Source of the DNA: Gigaspora margarita
Lineage: Eukaryota > Glomeromycota > Glomeromycetes > Diversisporales > Gigasporaceae
Assembly (NCBI GenBank): GCA_009809945.1
Contig: WTPW01000314.1
Coordinates: 346,174-410,173 of the forward strand
Length of the DNA: 64,000 nucleotides
Direction of reading: 5' to 3'
The notes beneath the pieces are model-generated. The model was not told the DNA's origin. It searched no databases and worked only from the letters and a program-made list of their open reading frames with translations. This document shows, piece by piece, positions 1-10,504 of the stretch. Numbering within the stretch: position 1 is the first letter of the stretch; each line of letters begins with the position of its first letter. Made by a program: the position numbers and the translations under genes.

Positions 1-231
1 TTCATTTTTTTTTTATAATAATATATAATAAAAATATGTAATATAATATAATATATAATAATAATAAATAAATAATTTTTATATTAAATTGTGAAAACTT
101 GCAAATATTGATTATTTAATTTAAAATATAATATATAATAATAATAAATAAAAAAATAAAATTTATAATAAATTGCAAAATCTTGCGAGCATGATTATGT
201 GAATATAATAATTATTAATTGATATTATATT
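1..231. repeat. AT-rich dispersed repeat
   Basis: A/T-only words (ATAATATATAATAATAA) with the phrase AAACTTGCAAATATTG and TTGCGAGCATGATTATGTG. The same phrases recur in the same order at 2820-3020, 56700-56900 and 59790-59990, so this is a dispersed repeat and not unique sequence. No coding potential seen. Confidence 0.6.
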
Positions 232-362
232 AGATATATATCGATGATCAACACCCCTGCCGATTATTATCGATAGTGATAGTAATCGATTAACCGGATA
301 TATATCGATTACTATTACTATCGATAATAATCAGCAGGGGTGTTGATCATCGATATATATCT
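232..362. repeat. 59-bp inverted repeat (hairpin)
   Basis: Arms 232-290 and 304-362 are reverse complements with two mismatches over 59 bp, around a 13-bp spacer. The arms contain ATCGATGATCAACACCCC, the only GC-rich word nearby. A decayed version lies at about 60003-60120, again next to the AT-rich repeat and just before an ATATATAAAATTTGC junction. Confidence 0.85.
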
Positions 363-404
363 TACCGGTTAGTAATCGATATATATCTATATATAAAATT
401 TGCT

Positions 405-1345
405 GATGTTTACCCTATATTGACTTTAAAGATCATACTATTTTTGATTATTACCTTGATACTAAACTTGAACTTGCCAACCAACTGTATAACCCTTATT
501 CTAACTTTAGTTTTTCTATTACTAATGGACCTAGTACTATACCTTTCCTTAACACTCTTATTGCTCCCTTTGCTAGTCCTACTCTAACTCCCACTAGTGA
601 TAACAATAGTACTACTAGCTCTTACTCACTATGCCTTTCATGTATTAGTTTAACTGATTGTTCTATCACTCTCACACTTCAACAACTAGAAATTGACCTT
701 GAAAATCTTCTTGAGACTACTGCTTTTGAGATAAACTAACACTTACCTACTGATAATACTGAAACTATTAAAGAAATTCAGATCAACTCTTACTAGTTCC
801 TGTAATTAACCCACTATTTACAACCTATCTACTACCCACAATCAACCTACTACCTGTAATTAACTCATCTGTTAACATGGATAAATGAGCTATTGCTGAT
901 GCTACCAATGCTATTAATACCTTTGCTACTGCTTTTGCATGTTAAAGACCTGAAAAGAACCTCATATCCATTAAATTCTTTACTATAGATAGTACTCAAG
1001 ATTCACTTGAATGGTATACTAGATTTAAGATGCTGCTGTTGCAAACTGCTAGAGTGCTGAATGAAAATTAGAACTTGTTTCTGTGTATTTGAAAGAAATT
1101 GTCCTAGACTAGTTTTCCTCTCTTCTCACTGCCCTACTGCTTTCAGTAATAATGATAATGAAGATATCAGCTTCAAACACCTCTTTAAGGATCATTTTAT
1201 TACCCCAAGCAAAAAGCTATATAGCAAAAGAAACTTTTCAAAATTAAACAAGAATCTGGACAAATATATCAACCAATTTCACAAACTAAAAAAACATGTT
1301 GATCCTGCTAGTGCTTTCCCTAACATCAGTGAATTTATAATAGCA
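405..1345 (+). pseudogene. Ty3/Gypsy-type gag, N-terminal part (decayed)
   Basis: A reading frame is open from about 420 to 739 and reads DFKDHTIFDYYLDTKLELAN, an acidic, Ser/Thr/Pro-rich start of the type seen in retrotransposon Gag. It then breaks by stops and frameshifts. Around 960-1060 the frame reads IKFFTIDSTQDSLEWYTRF, resembling the capsid signature of Gypsy gags (D-x-x-EW-x-x-RF). Frames at 1061-1345 end in SEFIIA and appear to continue after a 1.95-kb insertion at 3301. No single start codon can be defended. Gag packages the element RNA; this copy cannot be functional. Confidence 0.6.
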
Positions 1346-3300
1346 TAATTTTACATAAGGTCTTATGAACCGTAATATAAGCAAAATATTTTATAATATA
1401 TTTGAAATATTTCAAAATATTATATTTTCAAAATATAATGAAAGTAATTTTGAAATATTTCAAAATATATTACGAAATATTTTGAACCCTTTTAAAATAT
1501 TTAGAACTAGGATCAGCAGATCAGTAACCTGAATCACACATTAAACTACTTTTTCAAAATAGTTCGAAATAGTTCAAATACTGTACTACAGATCAGATTA
1601 GATTTTTGCTTTTTGTACTTTACAAGAACATGGACCTTTGCAAAAAAATAAACAACTTTTTAAAATCTTGTGCAAACAAACCCATATTTTAGGACTAGAA
1701 AACCAAGCTAGATCAGTAGATCTGTAACCTGGATCATACATTAGACTGATTTTTCAAAATAGTTCGAAATAGTTCAATGAAGATCATATTCTGTACTACA
1801 AGATCAGATTAGATCTTTTGTTTATAATTAGATTTTCTATTATGTTTTTTTTTTGTACTTTTGTTTTTATTTGTTTTTTAATTTTATTTTGCTTTTTGTT
1901 TTTGTTTCATTTTTTTTTGTTTTCATTTTATTTTTTTAAATTTTTTTTTATTTATTTATTTTTTAATTTTTTTTCATCTTATTTTTATTTTGACTCTTTA
2001 CAAGAACACTTTTCAAGAAAACAAACAACTTTTCAAAACCCTGCACAGGCAACCCCAAACTTCTGACACTTTGCAAGAACACACAACTGATGTCTCTAGC
2101 AAATTCTAAAATTTCAAGAATGCTTCTTTAAAGAAATAAAATTTTAGTTAGAACTTTATTTATTTTTTTATTTGACATAATTTGTTTTTGTTTTTTGTTT
2201 TTGTATTTGTTTTTTTAAATATTCTGGCACTTTGTGAAAAAAGGACCCTTACTTCCTGGTGCTTTACAAGAAACCAACCCAGACTTTTTTAGCATTTTAC
2301 GACTTTTTTAGCATTTTGCAAGAACATTAATGTAGCTTTCGCAATTTTTGAATTTGCAAAAATACAAACTCTTACTTCAAAGAAATGAAGTTTTGGGGCT
2401 TTACTTATTTTTTTTTATTAGTTTGCTAATACTTTTTGTTTTTTTATTGGTTTTTTTTTTATTTATTTTTTTTTTATTTTATTTATTTCTGACTTCTTTA
2501 ACACTTTGCAACTTTTCTGGCACTTTACAAGAATACTAGCTTTATCTTTTCTGGCACTTTGCAAGAACATACTAGATTTCTTCAGCAATTTGCAAGAACA
2601 CCAACACTTCTGAAAAATGTTTTTTTTTTNTTTTTTCACTTCTTTGAAGTATTTAGAAAAAGAGAGTGAAATGAAGGTTATAGCCAAAACAAAAGAAATA
2701 ACCAAAGTGAAGATGATAGAAAACAAAGAAGCGAAGATAATAGCTAACTGGAGGGTAAGCAAAAATAAGTGTGTAGGGTTAGTTTTTTGTATATAGTAAT
2801 AGAATTAGATATGACAAAGTGTGAAAGTAGTTTAAAATATTTGTAATAATATAAAAATAATACTATATAATAATGTAATATTAATTAAAATGTATATTTA
2901 ATAAATGTAAATTATAATGTATAATACATAATAATAAATAAATATAAAATTTTATAATAAATTGTAAAACTGTGTGAAATATTGTAAAAAACTATAAAAA
3001 GCATGATTATGTGAATATGTATATCATTTATTTATTTTTTAAAAAATTTTGAAAATTTGAAAAATATTGCAAAACAATATGAAAACATCACATAATATAC
3101 AAAATATTACCTCTTGCAACCCCTTTTTTTATTTGATCTATTTCGCAATATTTTGCAATATAATACAAAATATTTCAAAATAAATACTGTAATATTACCA
3201 TAATATAATGTAAAATATTATATAATAAACTGTATCAAACATAAGATTTTTGTTATATTACAGGCTGTAATATTTTACGTAAGATTACATATATATAATT
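1346..3300. mobile_element. T-rich dispersed repeat inserted in gag
   Basis: This block interrupts gag: the frame ends in EFIIA at 1345 and resumes at TGCTGATAAAAGAC at 3301. It contains GAAATATTTC words (1380-1500), two copies of a segment with CAGTAACCTGAATC / CTGTAACCTGGATC (about 1505-1600 and 1690-1830), long T tracts alternating with CTGGCACTTTGCAAGAAC phrases (1975-2600), a 190-bp unit (2641-2830) and the AT-rich repeat. The same modules in the same order occur at 55480-57180, and some at 57640-58990. Class is unknown; no terminal inverted repeat is convincing. One N lies at 2630. Confidence 0.6.
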
Positions 3301-3970
3301 TGCTGATAAAAGACTTTTTAAAACAACTTTTTATTCAAGAGCTCTATTCTAAGTTTGCTATAAATATCCAAGCTTCTGAACCTAATGATCTTGATACTTC
3401 TATAGAAACTGCTTGTAAATAAGAAACTAGAAAACTTATAGCTTCTTCCACTACAGATATAAACATAGTCATTAAACAATTAACTGATTAAATTGCTCAA
3501 CTTAGCATTAATCTTGCCCAGAAACAACAACTCTCTACAGTGAACTATAATGACTCTCCTAAACAAGCTAACTCTATCAAGCAACCCCTACTTGCTACTA
3601 CTGTAATCAAACTAGATACTTTATTGCATATTGCTATACCAAAAAGAATAATCAAAACCAAAATCGAGGAAGAAACAGACATTCAGACAATAATAACTCC
3701 TGTCAATGAGACTTAGATCTCAAAGCCAAGACTATTATAATAGAGACTAAGATAATTATAATTGAGATCAAAGCTATTTTTGAAATAGAGATTCTCGTAA
3801 TAACTATGATAACTACTGAACTAGAAGCAAGATCGCTCCTCCAATTTATCCTAGAGACCCTCTAATCATACTCTTTCTCTCTACTATCGAAATATTAATT
3901 TTCTTAATAGAACACTCTCTACTTCTACTGACATCTCTACTGCATATTAGGCTCTTAATTTACAAAAATA
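3301..3970 (+). pseudogene. Gypsy gag, C-terminal part (decayed)
   Basis: Continues the gag interrupted at 1345. The frame reads KDFLKQLFIQELYSKF, then ASEPNDLDTSIETACK, then a helical stretch QLSINLAQKQQ, matching the layout of fungal Gypsy gags after the capsid (an 'IRGL..AANP.DL..AI..A' type segment, from memory). In-frame stops at K*ETRK and TD*IAQ sit where a Trp or Gln codon would be expected. From 3540 to 3960 the frame is broken and Asn/Tyr/Arg-rich. Confidence 0.5.
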
Positions 3971-3974
3971 AGAA

Positions 3975-4340
3975 ATGCTTTTGAACAATATCTCTATTAC
4001 AACTGCTCTATTCTCCTATTCGTATGAAAAAGCTAGAACTGCTAACTTGATTCAGACACCTGCTTATACTATATCTATTAAGTGCAATATCCAATTGAAT
4101 CAGCAATCTTACCAAGCCATTATTGATAGTAGAGCTTCTATTAGTATAATTGCTCATAAAATAGTTCAAGACTTGGAACTAAAAATAGAAAAAGCCTTTA
4201 CAAGTCTTATTATATCTGCTACCAGAACCTTGGCTCATCAATTAGGAATTATTCAAGACCTATCTGTAGAAATTAATAGTGCAATTATTCCTATTACTGT
4301 TAAAGTTGTACCTGCTCATCAACCTCAACATAGAAGGTGA
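3975..4340 (+). pseudogene. Retropepsin-like aspartic protease segment
   Basis: A 121-codon open frame. Residues about 38-55 read SYQAIIDSRASISIIAHK, the retropepsin active-site region in which D-S/T-G is expected; here it is D-S-R, one G-to-A change from DSG. The later stretch IPITVKVVPA resembles the second half of the fold. The usual role is Gag-Pol processing. It directly follows gag and precedes zinc-knuckle sequence. The mutated active site and lack of a proper start argue for a relic; the open frame itself is real. Confidence 0.55.
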
Positions 4341-5083
4341 AATTCACCTAACTCCCATGTATATAAAAACTGTGGACCATCCAATTATCTCTTCACTAAC
4401 TGTTCTACCAATCATTGTAATCGCTACCAACAAGAAGAACATAGTGCTATTCACTGCCCACAGCAATTGTCCAAATGAACCTCTTCTGCACCTGTAATAG
4501 AAATGATCATTTATATAGAAACTGCCCTAAGAACATTTGTTATACTTGCCAAATAACAGGCCATATTGCATTGCCTGTTCTCTTAGAACTCTTAAGGAAC
4601 AGAACCAAGTTTGTTAATATGGATACAATTCTGATGAAGTTGAAGCCAAAAGACTTTATCACTATAGTCCAAAGCATACCTACTATTGCTATCATTGCAA
4701 AAAGTCCAATAGACCAGAAGATCTATGAGCTCTTAACAACTAATTCATTTGCAGAGAATGCTATTCTGACTACTACTATAAACTTGCTTCAGATGATCCC
4801 CAATACCTTTATTATTATAGCCAAGATAATGGAAGTAAAACCCTTGTCTCATACAAAATCTGTAAAGAAACCAGACCTACCTCTAGAATGTATAGTTTAG
4901 AAAGTCTAGGCAAAGCCCTTTGGTTTTGTGATCTTGAACACCTTTATGCTTATAAGACAAGGCAAAATATTCTTTATAACTCTAACCAAAACCTGTGGAC
5001 TAGAATTAGACATTATACTAAATTCAACTGTAGTACTAGATCTCAATATGAAATGAACCAGACTTGTATTATTATAGAATAGT
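4341..5083 (+). pseudogene. Zinc-knuckle and CxxC/CxxC region downstream of protease
   Basis: Frames at 4350-4480 read YKNCGPSNYLFTNC and HCNRYQQEEHSAIHC, and at 4480-4565 CNRNDHLYRNC and CYTCQITGH. All are recognisable but degraded C-x2-C-x4-H-x4-C knuckles (H or C replaced in several). From 4618 one frame runs to the stop at 5083 with only two stops (TGA 4726-4728, then TAA), containing CYHC-x17-CREC, a treble-clef-like zinc motif, then an aromatic-rich tail ending in NQTCIIIE. Knuckles normally lie in Gag before the protease; here they follow it. The function of the CxxC/CxxC tail is not recognised. Confidence 0.5.
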
Positions 5084-5490
5084 TTGTTTAACTAAAGCGT
5101 AGTTTTACAGTTTTACAGTTTTATAGTTTTACAATTTTACAGTTTTACAGTTTTATAGTTTTACAGTTTTACAGTTTTACAGTTTTACAGGTTTACAGTT
5201 TTATCATTTTATAGTTTTATTATCTTTAGTATTTTATTAGCTTTACAAAATGTATATAAAACCTAGCTTTCTCCCTTTCTACATATCAGACTCAGATTTC
5301 CCTCTCCTCTCCTAATGTTTACAAATAATATCCTCTCTATATTATATCATATTGTTATTAATAAAATATATCTTATCCCAATAAATATTCTCTTGCTCTT
5401 TGATAAATACATACTGAACCGCTCTAGTAAAGTAATATTCTACTTGCACACTGCTTCATATCTTCTCTGACCCTTACAAGATCCCTGTCA
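5084..5490 (+). promoter_or_regulatory. LTR-like region with TATA box
   Basis: Follows the gag-pro stop directly. It holds a minisatellite (5099-5225), a TATA-like TGTATATAAAACC at about 5250-5262, a pyrimidine-rich leader (CTTTCTCCCTTTCT) and AATAAA words (5357-5385), the usual order U3-TATA-R-polyA of a retroelement LTR. No matching partner LTR was found in the window, so its exact ends cannot be set. Confidence 0.4.
5099..5225. repeat. Minisatellite, 11-bp unit AGTTTTACAGT
   Basis: About eleven head-to-tail copies of TTTTACAG, with variants TTTTATAG and TTTTACAA. It lies in the presumed U3 of the LTR-like region. Confidence 0.9.
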
Positions 5491-5539
5491 CTGTGTATTG
5501 TGTTGCAAGTACTATATTGAAGGCAATAGTCACTTGTAA

Positions 5540-6150
5540 TAGTATCTTTAGACTTGCAAAGATTTTCTTACAAAAAAGTGATCAAAATCTGGCTGAAGCT
5601 TTAGAATTACAAGTGATTAATTGAATTTACCAACCATAGAGCCTTGAAAAAATGTCTCTAATACTTCATCCTAAATATAGTTTTCTGGAAAAAAATAAAA
5701 AATCTCAACTGTAACAAGCTCTTGAACTTTCTTTTAATACTAGCCATCCTGAGTTTTGTAAAGAAGCTGCTCTTGCTAACTTTAGAAAGAACTTCTCAAA
5801 TCTGTTGACCTTTGCAAGAAATATTTTCATGTTAAGCACCAAGAAAAACTAGATAAATATGAAGAATACTGTGCTAACTATGAACCTTTTCTACTATCTA
5901 TATTTTAACCAGAATCAGAAATTGTACTAGAAACCTGTTAAAAGTAACCAGAATATCATTACTTTGAAAGCTTTTGAAGAATTGCAACAACAAGTTAACC
6001 AACAAAACCAAACTATTGAACAACTCCAACAATAGATCTAGAAATTTAATGACTTCAACCAATACTTAGTTCAATTCATCCAACAGGTTAACCAACATCT
6101 ACAACAAAGGACTAAAGCCCTTACTGTCCTTCTTTCTAATAAAAATTTTT
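5540..6150 (+). pseudogene. Gag-like fragment with Gln-rich coiled coil
   Basis: Mostly broken. From about 5959 to 6150 a frame reads AFEELQQQVNQQNQTIEQLQ, with a heptad-like Leu/Gln pattern, followed by FNQYLVQFIQQVNQHLQQR. Gln-rich coiled coils of this kind are common at the start of Gypsy Gag in these fungi (from memory; compare the minus-strand copy at 61640-61870). It lies upstream of RT, consistent with the gag of the same element as the pol relic, now heavily decayed. Confidence 0.4.
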
Positions 6151-6289
6151 AGATAATCCTAGACAAGACAATAATATAGATAGACCCTCTGAAAATTGTT
6201 CTAATAATTTAATACCTACTTCTGTATATAGTATAGATATTCTTATTCTTTATGAAGAATATAGGCTATCCCTAGTACCTCGTTAAATA

Positions 6290-7180
6290 TAGGTCCTTTT
6301 ACTACTGATCAAGGATTTAGATTTAGACTTGAGAAATTTGCAGATATTTTTGCAATAGATATGAATGAATTAGGCTGAACTGATTTAGTTTCTTATCGAA
6401 TCTTTACAGATGTACCTCTAATTCACTCTAGACTTTACTCTATCTCTCCAAATGAACAGATATTAATTAAGAAAGAAATCTAATAAATAATAAAATATAA
6501 ACTTATGTGATCTTTTAATAGTTTATGGACTTTCCTAGTTGTTAAAGTGAAAAAGAAAAATGGTAAATTACACTTTTGTATAGACTATAAAAGCTTAATA
6601 ATATTACCAAAAAGATATATACCCATTATCTCATATAGATAAAATGTTGAACACCCTTGCTAGATTACATTGGTTTTCTACTTTGGATCTTGCAAGTGGA
6701 TACTAGCAAGTTGTAATACACTCTAAAGATAGAGAAAAGACTGCTTTTATAACTTGCTATAGAACCTACAAGTTCAATATGATGCCATTTGAACTTTGTA
6801 ATACTTCTGCTACATTCTAGAAACTAATAGATTAAGTATATAATATTATTGTCTGAAAGTTTGTAGTTGAATATCTTGATAATACTATAGTATATTCTTA
6901 TACTTTTAATGAATATCTTAAACATCTAAGTAAAGTATTCCAAAGGATCAAGAAAGCTAGATTACATCTTAACATTGAAAAATATAATTTCTGAATACAA
7001 TGTTTACCTTTCTTAGAACATATTATCACCTCTAATGAAATAGCCCAGATCCTACAAAAATAGAAGCCGTACAAAGGATACAACCACCAAAAAATATAAC
7101 ACAACTTTGTTCATTTTTAGAATTAGCTAGATATTACAGACAATTTTCCAAAACATTTCTTCTATTGCCAAACCTTTAAA
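6290..7180 (+). pseudogene. Ty3/Gypsy reverse transcriptase (decayed)
   Basis: Entry segment LEKFADIFAIDMNELG (about 6330-6378), then VVKVKKKNGKLHFCIDY (6540-6590). From about 6633 to 6900 one frame carries the fingers/palm motifs: FSTLDLASGY (motif A Asp), MMPFELCNTSATF (the PFGL-NAPATF box) and EYLDNTIVYS (motif C, Y-x-D-D reduced to Y-L-D-N). In-frame stops (TAG 6704, TAG 6818, TAA 6833, TGA 6854) replace expected Trp/Gln/Gln/Trp codons. After about 6590 a frameshift separates IDYKSLI from the later block. The enzyme copied element RNA to DNA; this copy is dead. Confidence 0.9.
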
Positions 7181-7199
7181 TCAATTGTTACAAAAAGAC

Positions 7200-7690
7200 G
7201 AACTATATTAATGGACCCATGTTCAACAGAAAGCTTCAAAAAACTACAAAACTAACTCACTATTGCACCTATATTAGCCTATCCAGATTTTAGAAATCTT
7301 TTATTTTGGCTACTAATGCTTCTTACTATGGATTTTGCTCTACTTTTAGCTAACTAGATAATAATTAAAAAGAGCACCTGATTGCTTATGCTAGCAAAAG
7401 CCTTCAAAAAGAAGAAGTTAACTATGGTGCAACTGAATTAGAATGTGCTACTGTAGTATAGGCTATTAAATATTTTCATAAGTATCTAGGCATTACTAAA
7501 TTTGTTTTAGTTACAAACTACTTAGTGTTGAAATAGTTATGCTCTGCTAAACCCAAAAAAAGAATTGGACAATAGACTCTTAAACTCAACCCTATAATTT
7601 TGAAATCCTATATAAACCTAGAAGAATGCACTCTAATGTTAATACTTTATCATACCTACTGACCCAAACAGATAAACCATCTAGATCATA
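7200..7690 (+). pseudogene. Gypsy RNase H domain (decayed)
   Basis: Follows RT. Frames read LAYPDFRNLLFW then NASYYGFCSTF, the D-A-S-x-x-G start of retroviral-type RNase H with D changed to N. HLIAYASKSLQKEEVNYGAT followed by ELECATVV matches the conserved 'YASRxL...Y...ExExLA-VxA' segment, and IKYFHKYLGITKFVLVTN the following segment. Several TAG/TAA stops interrupt. It removes template RNA in the intact family. Confidence 0.8.
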
Positions 7691-7859
7691 AACTTAGACC
7701 AATACAATCAACTCTATAATTATTTAGAATTAGACAAAATACCAGAAAAATTTACAAACTATCAAAAGAAACAATTAATTAACCAAGCCCAGTATTTTGA
7801 AATTAGATATAACTATTTATATAAAAGAACAGAAAAGATTTAGAACATCCTTTTTGAGT

Positions 7860-8935
7860 TATTAAATAGACTGAAGTAGAACTGATCCTGTATATAATGT
7901 ATAAACATCCCACTGCTAGTCATTTGGGAACTAATGCTATGTACTATAAAATAGCTAAATGATATTATTGGGATCAAATTTACTGAGACATTTAAGACTT
8001 GTAAGACATGTCAGAAAAGACAGAAAGGAAAAAGAAAAGAACCCCTCCATCTGATTCAAATAGAATGTGCCTTTGAAAGAGTTGGAATTGATCTTGTAGG
8101 ACCTCTACCAATAGCTACTCAAAACAATCATTATATTATTATTGCTACAGACTACCTAACAAGATGGCCAAAAGCCATGCTGTACCTGATGCTGGAGCTA
8201 ATACTCTTGTTTAATTTATTTTTGAAAAAATTATCTATAGACATAGAACTCCAAAGATTATACTCTCTGACCAAGAAAGAAACTTTATTAGTGAAACTAT
8301 ATGAATACTATATGAAAAGTTCCTCATCAAGCATAAATTCTCTTCACTATATTACCTTCAAACAAATAGAATAGTTAAAAGACTCAATTGAACACTATTG
8401 TGAATCTCTTGCAAAAGTAAAAGATAATGATGATTGGGATTTACACATACCTGCTATCCTTTTAGCCTACTGAAAAAATGACATGCTACTACTGGATATA
8501 ACCCTTCTAGTTAATTTATGAAAAACAAGCAATACTATTTATAGAAGACCTTATCTCTGTACATCCTGTAGACATACAGATACAGAAATAGAATCCAAGA
8601 CAGTATTTTACAACAAGCCTATGATTTAATAGAAAAATTACCAATATTACAAGAAGAGGCTAAAGAAAATACTCAAAATTCACAAGAGAAACAGAAAAAA
8701 TATTTTGATAAGAAAATAAAGAAAAAATATTCAAAATTGGAAAAAAAGTATGGATACATTGAAAAGAGTTAGAAATGTCCCAATCTGTTAAATTTAAAGA
8801 CAAAAGAATTGAACATTTTATAATTCAAGAAAAATTGAACAATTGTGCATATAAACTTTGAGATTTGAAAGAAAAGATCTTGAAAAAATACTATAATAGT
8901 GATAGACTTGCTAAGTACTATGAGAAGCAGACATA
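7860..8935 (+). pseudogene. Gypsy integrase (decayed)
   Basis: H2C2 zinc module: HPTASHLGTNAMYYKIAK, then TCKTCQKRQKGKRKEPLHLI after a frameshift (about 7905-8055). Core: RVGIDLVGPLPIATQNNHY (8075-8133, first catalytic Asp), ATDYLTRWPKA (8147-8180), ILSDQERNFIS (8255-8290, second Asp), and NRIVKRLN at about 8360-8383 where G-x-VERxN carries the third acidic residue; it reads K here. Tail DDWDLHIPAILLAY (8432-8473) and a basic C-terminus KKYFDKKIKKKY (8690-8733). Frameshifts and stops throughout. Confidence 0.9.
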
Positions 8936-8969
8936 AAACTAATAATTGTAATCAAGAATTAGAAATTTC

Positions 8970-9150
8970 TGGAAAACTTTTATTGTAAAAGGGAGTAACA
9001 ATTGTGTAAAACTTTGTACACTCCTATGAAAATCATTGTATTACTTTATTACATATAAATAACTCTATACTCTGATTAAATTTTTCAGATATATTATCAA
9101 ACTCCAAAAATAAAATCTACTATCTTACAACCCAATACTATACTGGTCCT
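8970..9150 (+). promoter_or_regulatory. Polypurine tract, short LTR-like segment and possible PBS
   Basis: AAAAGGGAG at about 8978-8986 follows the pol relic and looks like a polypurine tract. Then comes a short U3-like stretch with ACATATAAATA (about 9050-9060) and AATAAA (9106-9111), then TGGTCCTTCAAAG (9151-9163), which begins with TGG as a tRNA primer binding site would. If correct, one LTR serves as the 3' end of the left element and the 5' end of the next. Confidence 0.3.
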
Positions 9151-9209
9151 TCAAAGTTTTCTTTTTATTTGGAGACAAGACTCCGCTACCTAATACAATT
9201 TAGGAATTT

Positions 9210-9815
9210 CTAGTCAGAATATAATCTTATGGAATGCTCTAAATCTAGAACAAGTAATTGATGTTATCCCAACAGAAGAACCAGACCCTTCTAATAAACT
9301 TAATGAATTATTAAGACCTTTTAACGAAGACATAGAAGCTTTATTAGCCACATTCCCAATTGAAAAACCTAATATTATTGCTCAATTGTTTGAAGATTTG
9401 ACACAGACTCTTAACCCACAGAAGATTCCTCGAACTAATCCTTTTCTTCAAGAAATTTGAACTGCGCAAGTAGACAAAATCTTGCAAGAATTGCCAAATT
9501 CTAACAATCCCAATGAGGACAAATATAGGCTATCAAAGCTCATTATTATTTAAGAACAATAATTGAAAAACAGACAGAACATCAAATACAAATTAGAGAA
9601 TGATTTGGAAAGTTAAAGATGAATAAAAAACCCAAGACATTTGGAAAGGAGCTCAAAGAATTAGAAAAATCTTTATAATTTGCCCCAAAGACTTAATGCA
9701 CCAAACCAAGCACCTTTCGATAACTCAAATAATCAAGTTAAAGAATGAAGATTATACCATTTTAATAGAAGAATTAGAGAAGAAATTTACAAAGTAAATT
9801 TTCTTAAAAGGACAG
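9210..9815 (+). pseudogene. Gag N-terminal fragment of a second element
   Basis: From about 9233 a frame reads NALNLEQVIDVIPTEEPDPS, then LRPFNEDIEALLATFPIEKP and IAQLFEDLTQTLNPQKIPRT, an acidic helical protein start without a recognisable domain. It continues TAQVDKILQELPNSNNPNED and then breaks. Its place just after a TGG-type primer site suggests the beginning of Gag. It is cut off by another LTR-like region at about 9816. Confidence 0.4.
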
Positions 9816-10330
9816 AAATGTTATAGAATGAGTAGTTAATAATATTTCATTAGTACATTTATTATTAGTATTATTTTATTATTTCAGTATTTCATATATT
9901 GTTATTATTATATGAGAAGTTAGATATTTAGAATAGTTCATATTGCTTATAATGCTTATAATGCTTATATTACTTATAATACTTATACTACTTATAATGA
10001 TTGTACTGCTTATAATGCTTATACTGCTTAGAATACTTATACTGATTATATTGCTTATAACAATTATGCTACTTATGATGATTGTAAGATTTATTATTGT
10101 AAATTAATACTTATAACACTTATTCTAAAATGTAGAATTTTCTTTAGTCAAATTAGACCAAGATATTTCACTTCTCTTTATATCTATTAAATATCTTGTA
10201 AAGAGATTTTTTAGAAATAAAAGCCTAGGGATAGCCCTCTTGCTTATTTTTATTAATAAAGAAACTATTGTTAAAACATAAATACTATCACAAACTGCCT
10301 ACAAAGAAGAGTATAGTTTCTTACAGACTA
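9816..10330 (+). promoter_or_regulatory. LTR-like region with 10-bp minisatellite
   Basis: Begins TGTTATAGAATGAG after a purine-rich AAAAGGACAGAAA, and ends TTTCTTACA. It holds a minisatellite (9940-10085), an ATATCTTGTAAAGAG motif and AATAAA at about 10218 and 10252. TG...CA ends and a polypurine-like neighbour suggest a 3' LTR or solo LTR. Five-bp target duplications do not match, so the ends are uncertain. Confidence 0.35.
9940..10085. repeat. Minisatellite, about 10-bp unit CTTATAATGC
   Basis: About fourteen degenerate copies of the unit (CTTATAATGC, CTTATACTGC, CTTATAATACT). The repeat lies in a presumed U3, like the 11-bp repeat at 5099 in the other LTR-like region, but with an unrelated unit. 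Confidence 0.85.
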
Positions 10331-10504
10331 AGGAATTATACTTATCTCTTGGACACTGCTATAACTAATAAAAAATTCCAGTAGTTGTGTTATTGTTATA
10401 GTAAAGAGTAAAGAAGGCCTTTCTACTATAATTGTATGATTCTAAAAGGTTGGTAGAAAGCATTTGCAAGAGAAATAGTAAATGCTAGTAAGTTCAAAAG
10501 GGTC

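Noticed and set aside
4279..4900. Two overlapping ORFs (72 and 141 codons) taken as separate proteins
   Set aside because: The motif-bearing frames (zinc knuckles, CYHC/CREC) are partly different; these are out-of-frame or mixed readings of one decayed region.
5099..5225. CRISPR-like array
   Set aside because: The units are contiguous with no unique spacers, and the context is a eukaryotic LTR.
9940..10085. CRISPR-like array
   Set aside because: Contiguous degenerate 10-bp units without spacers.
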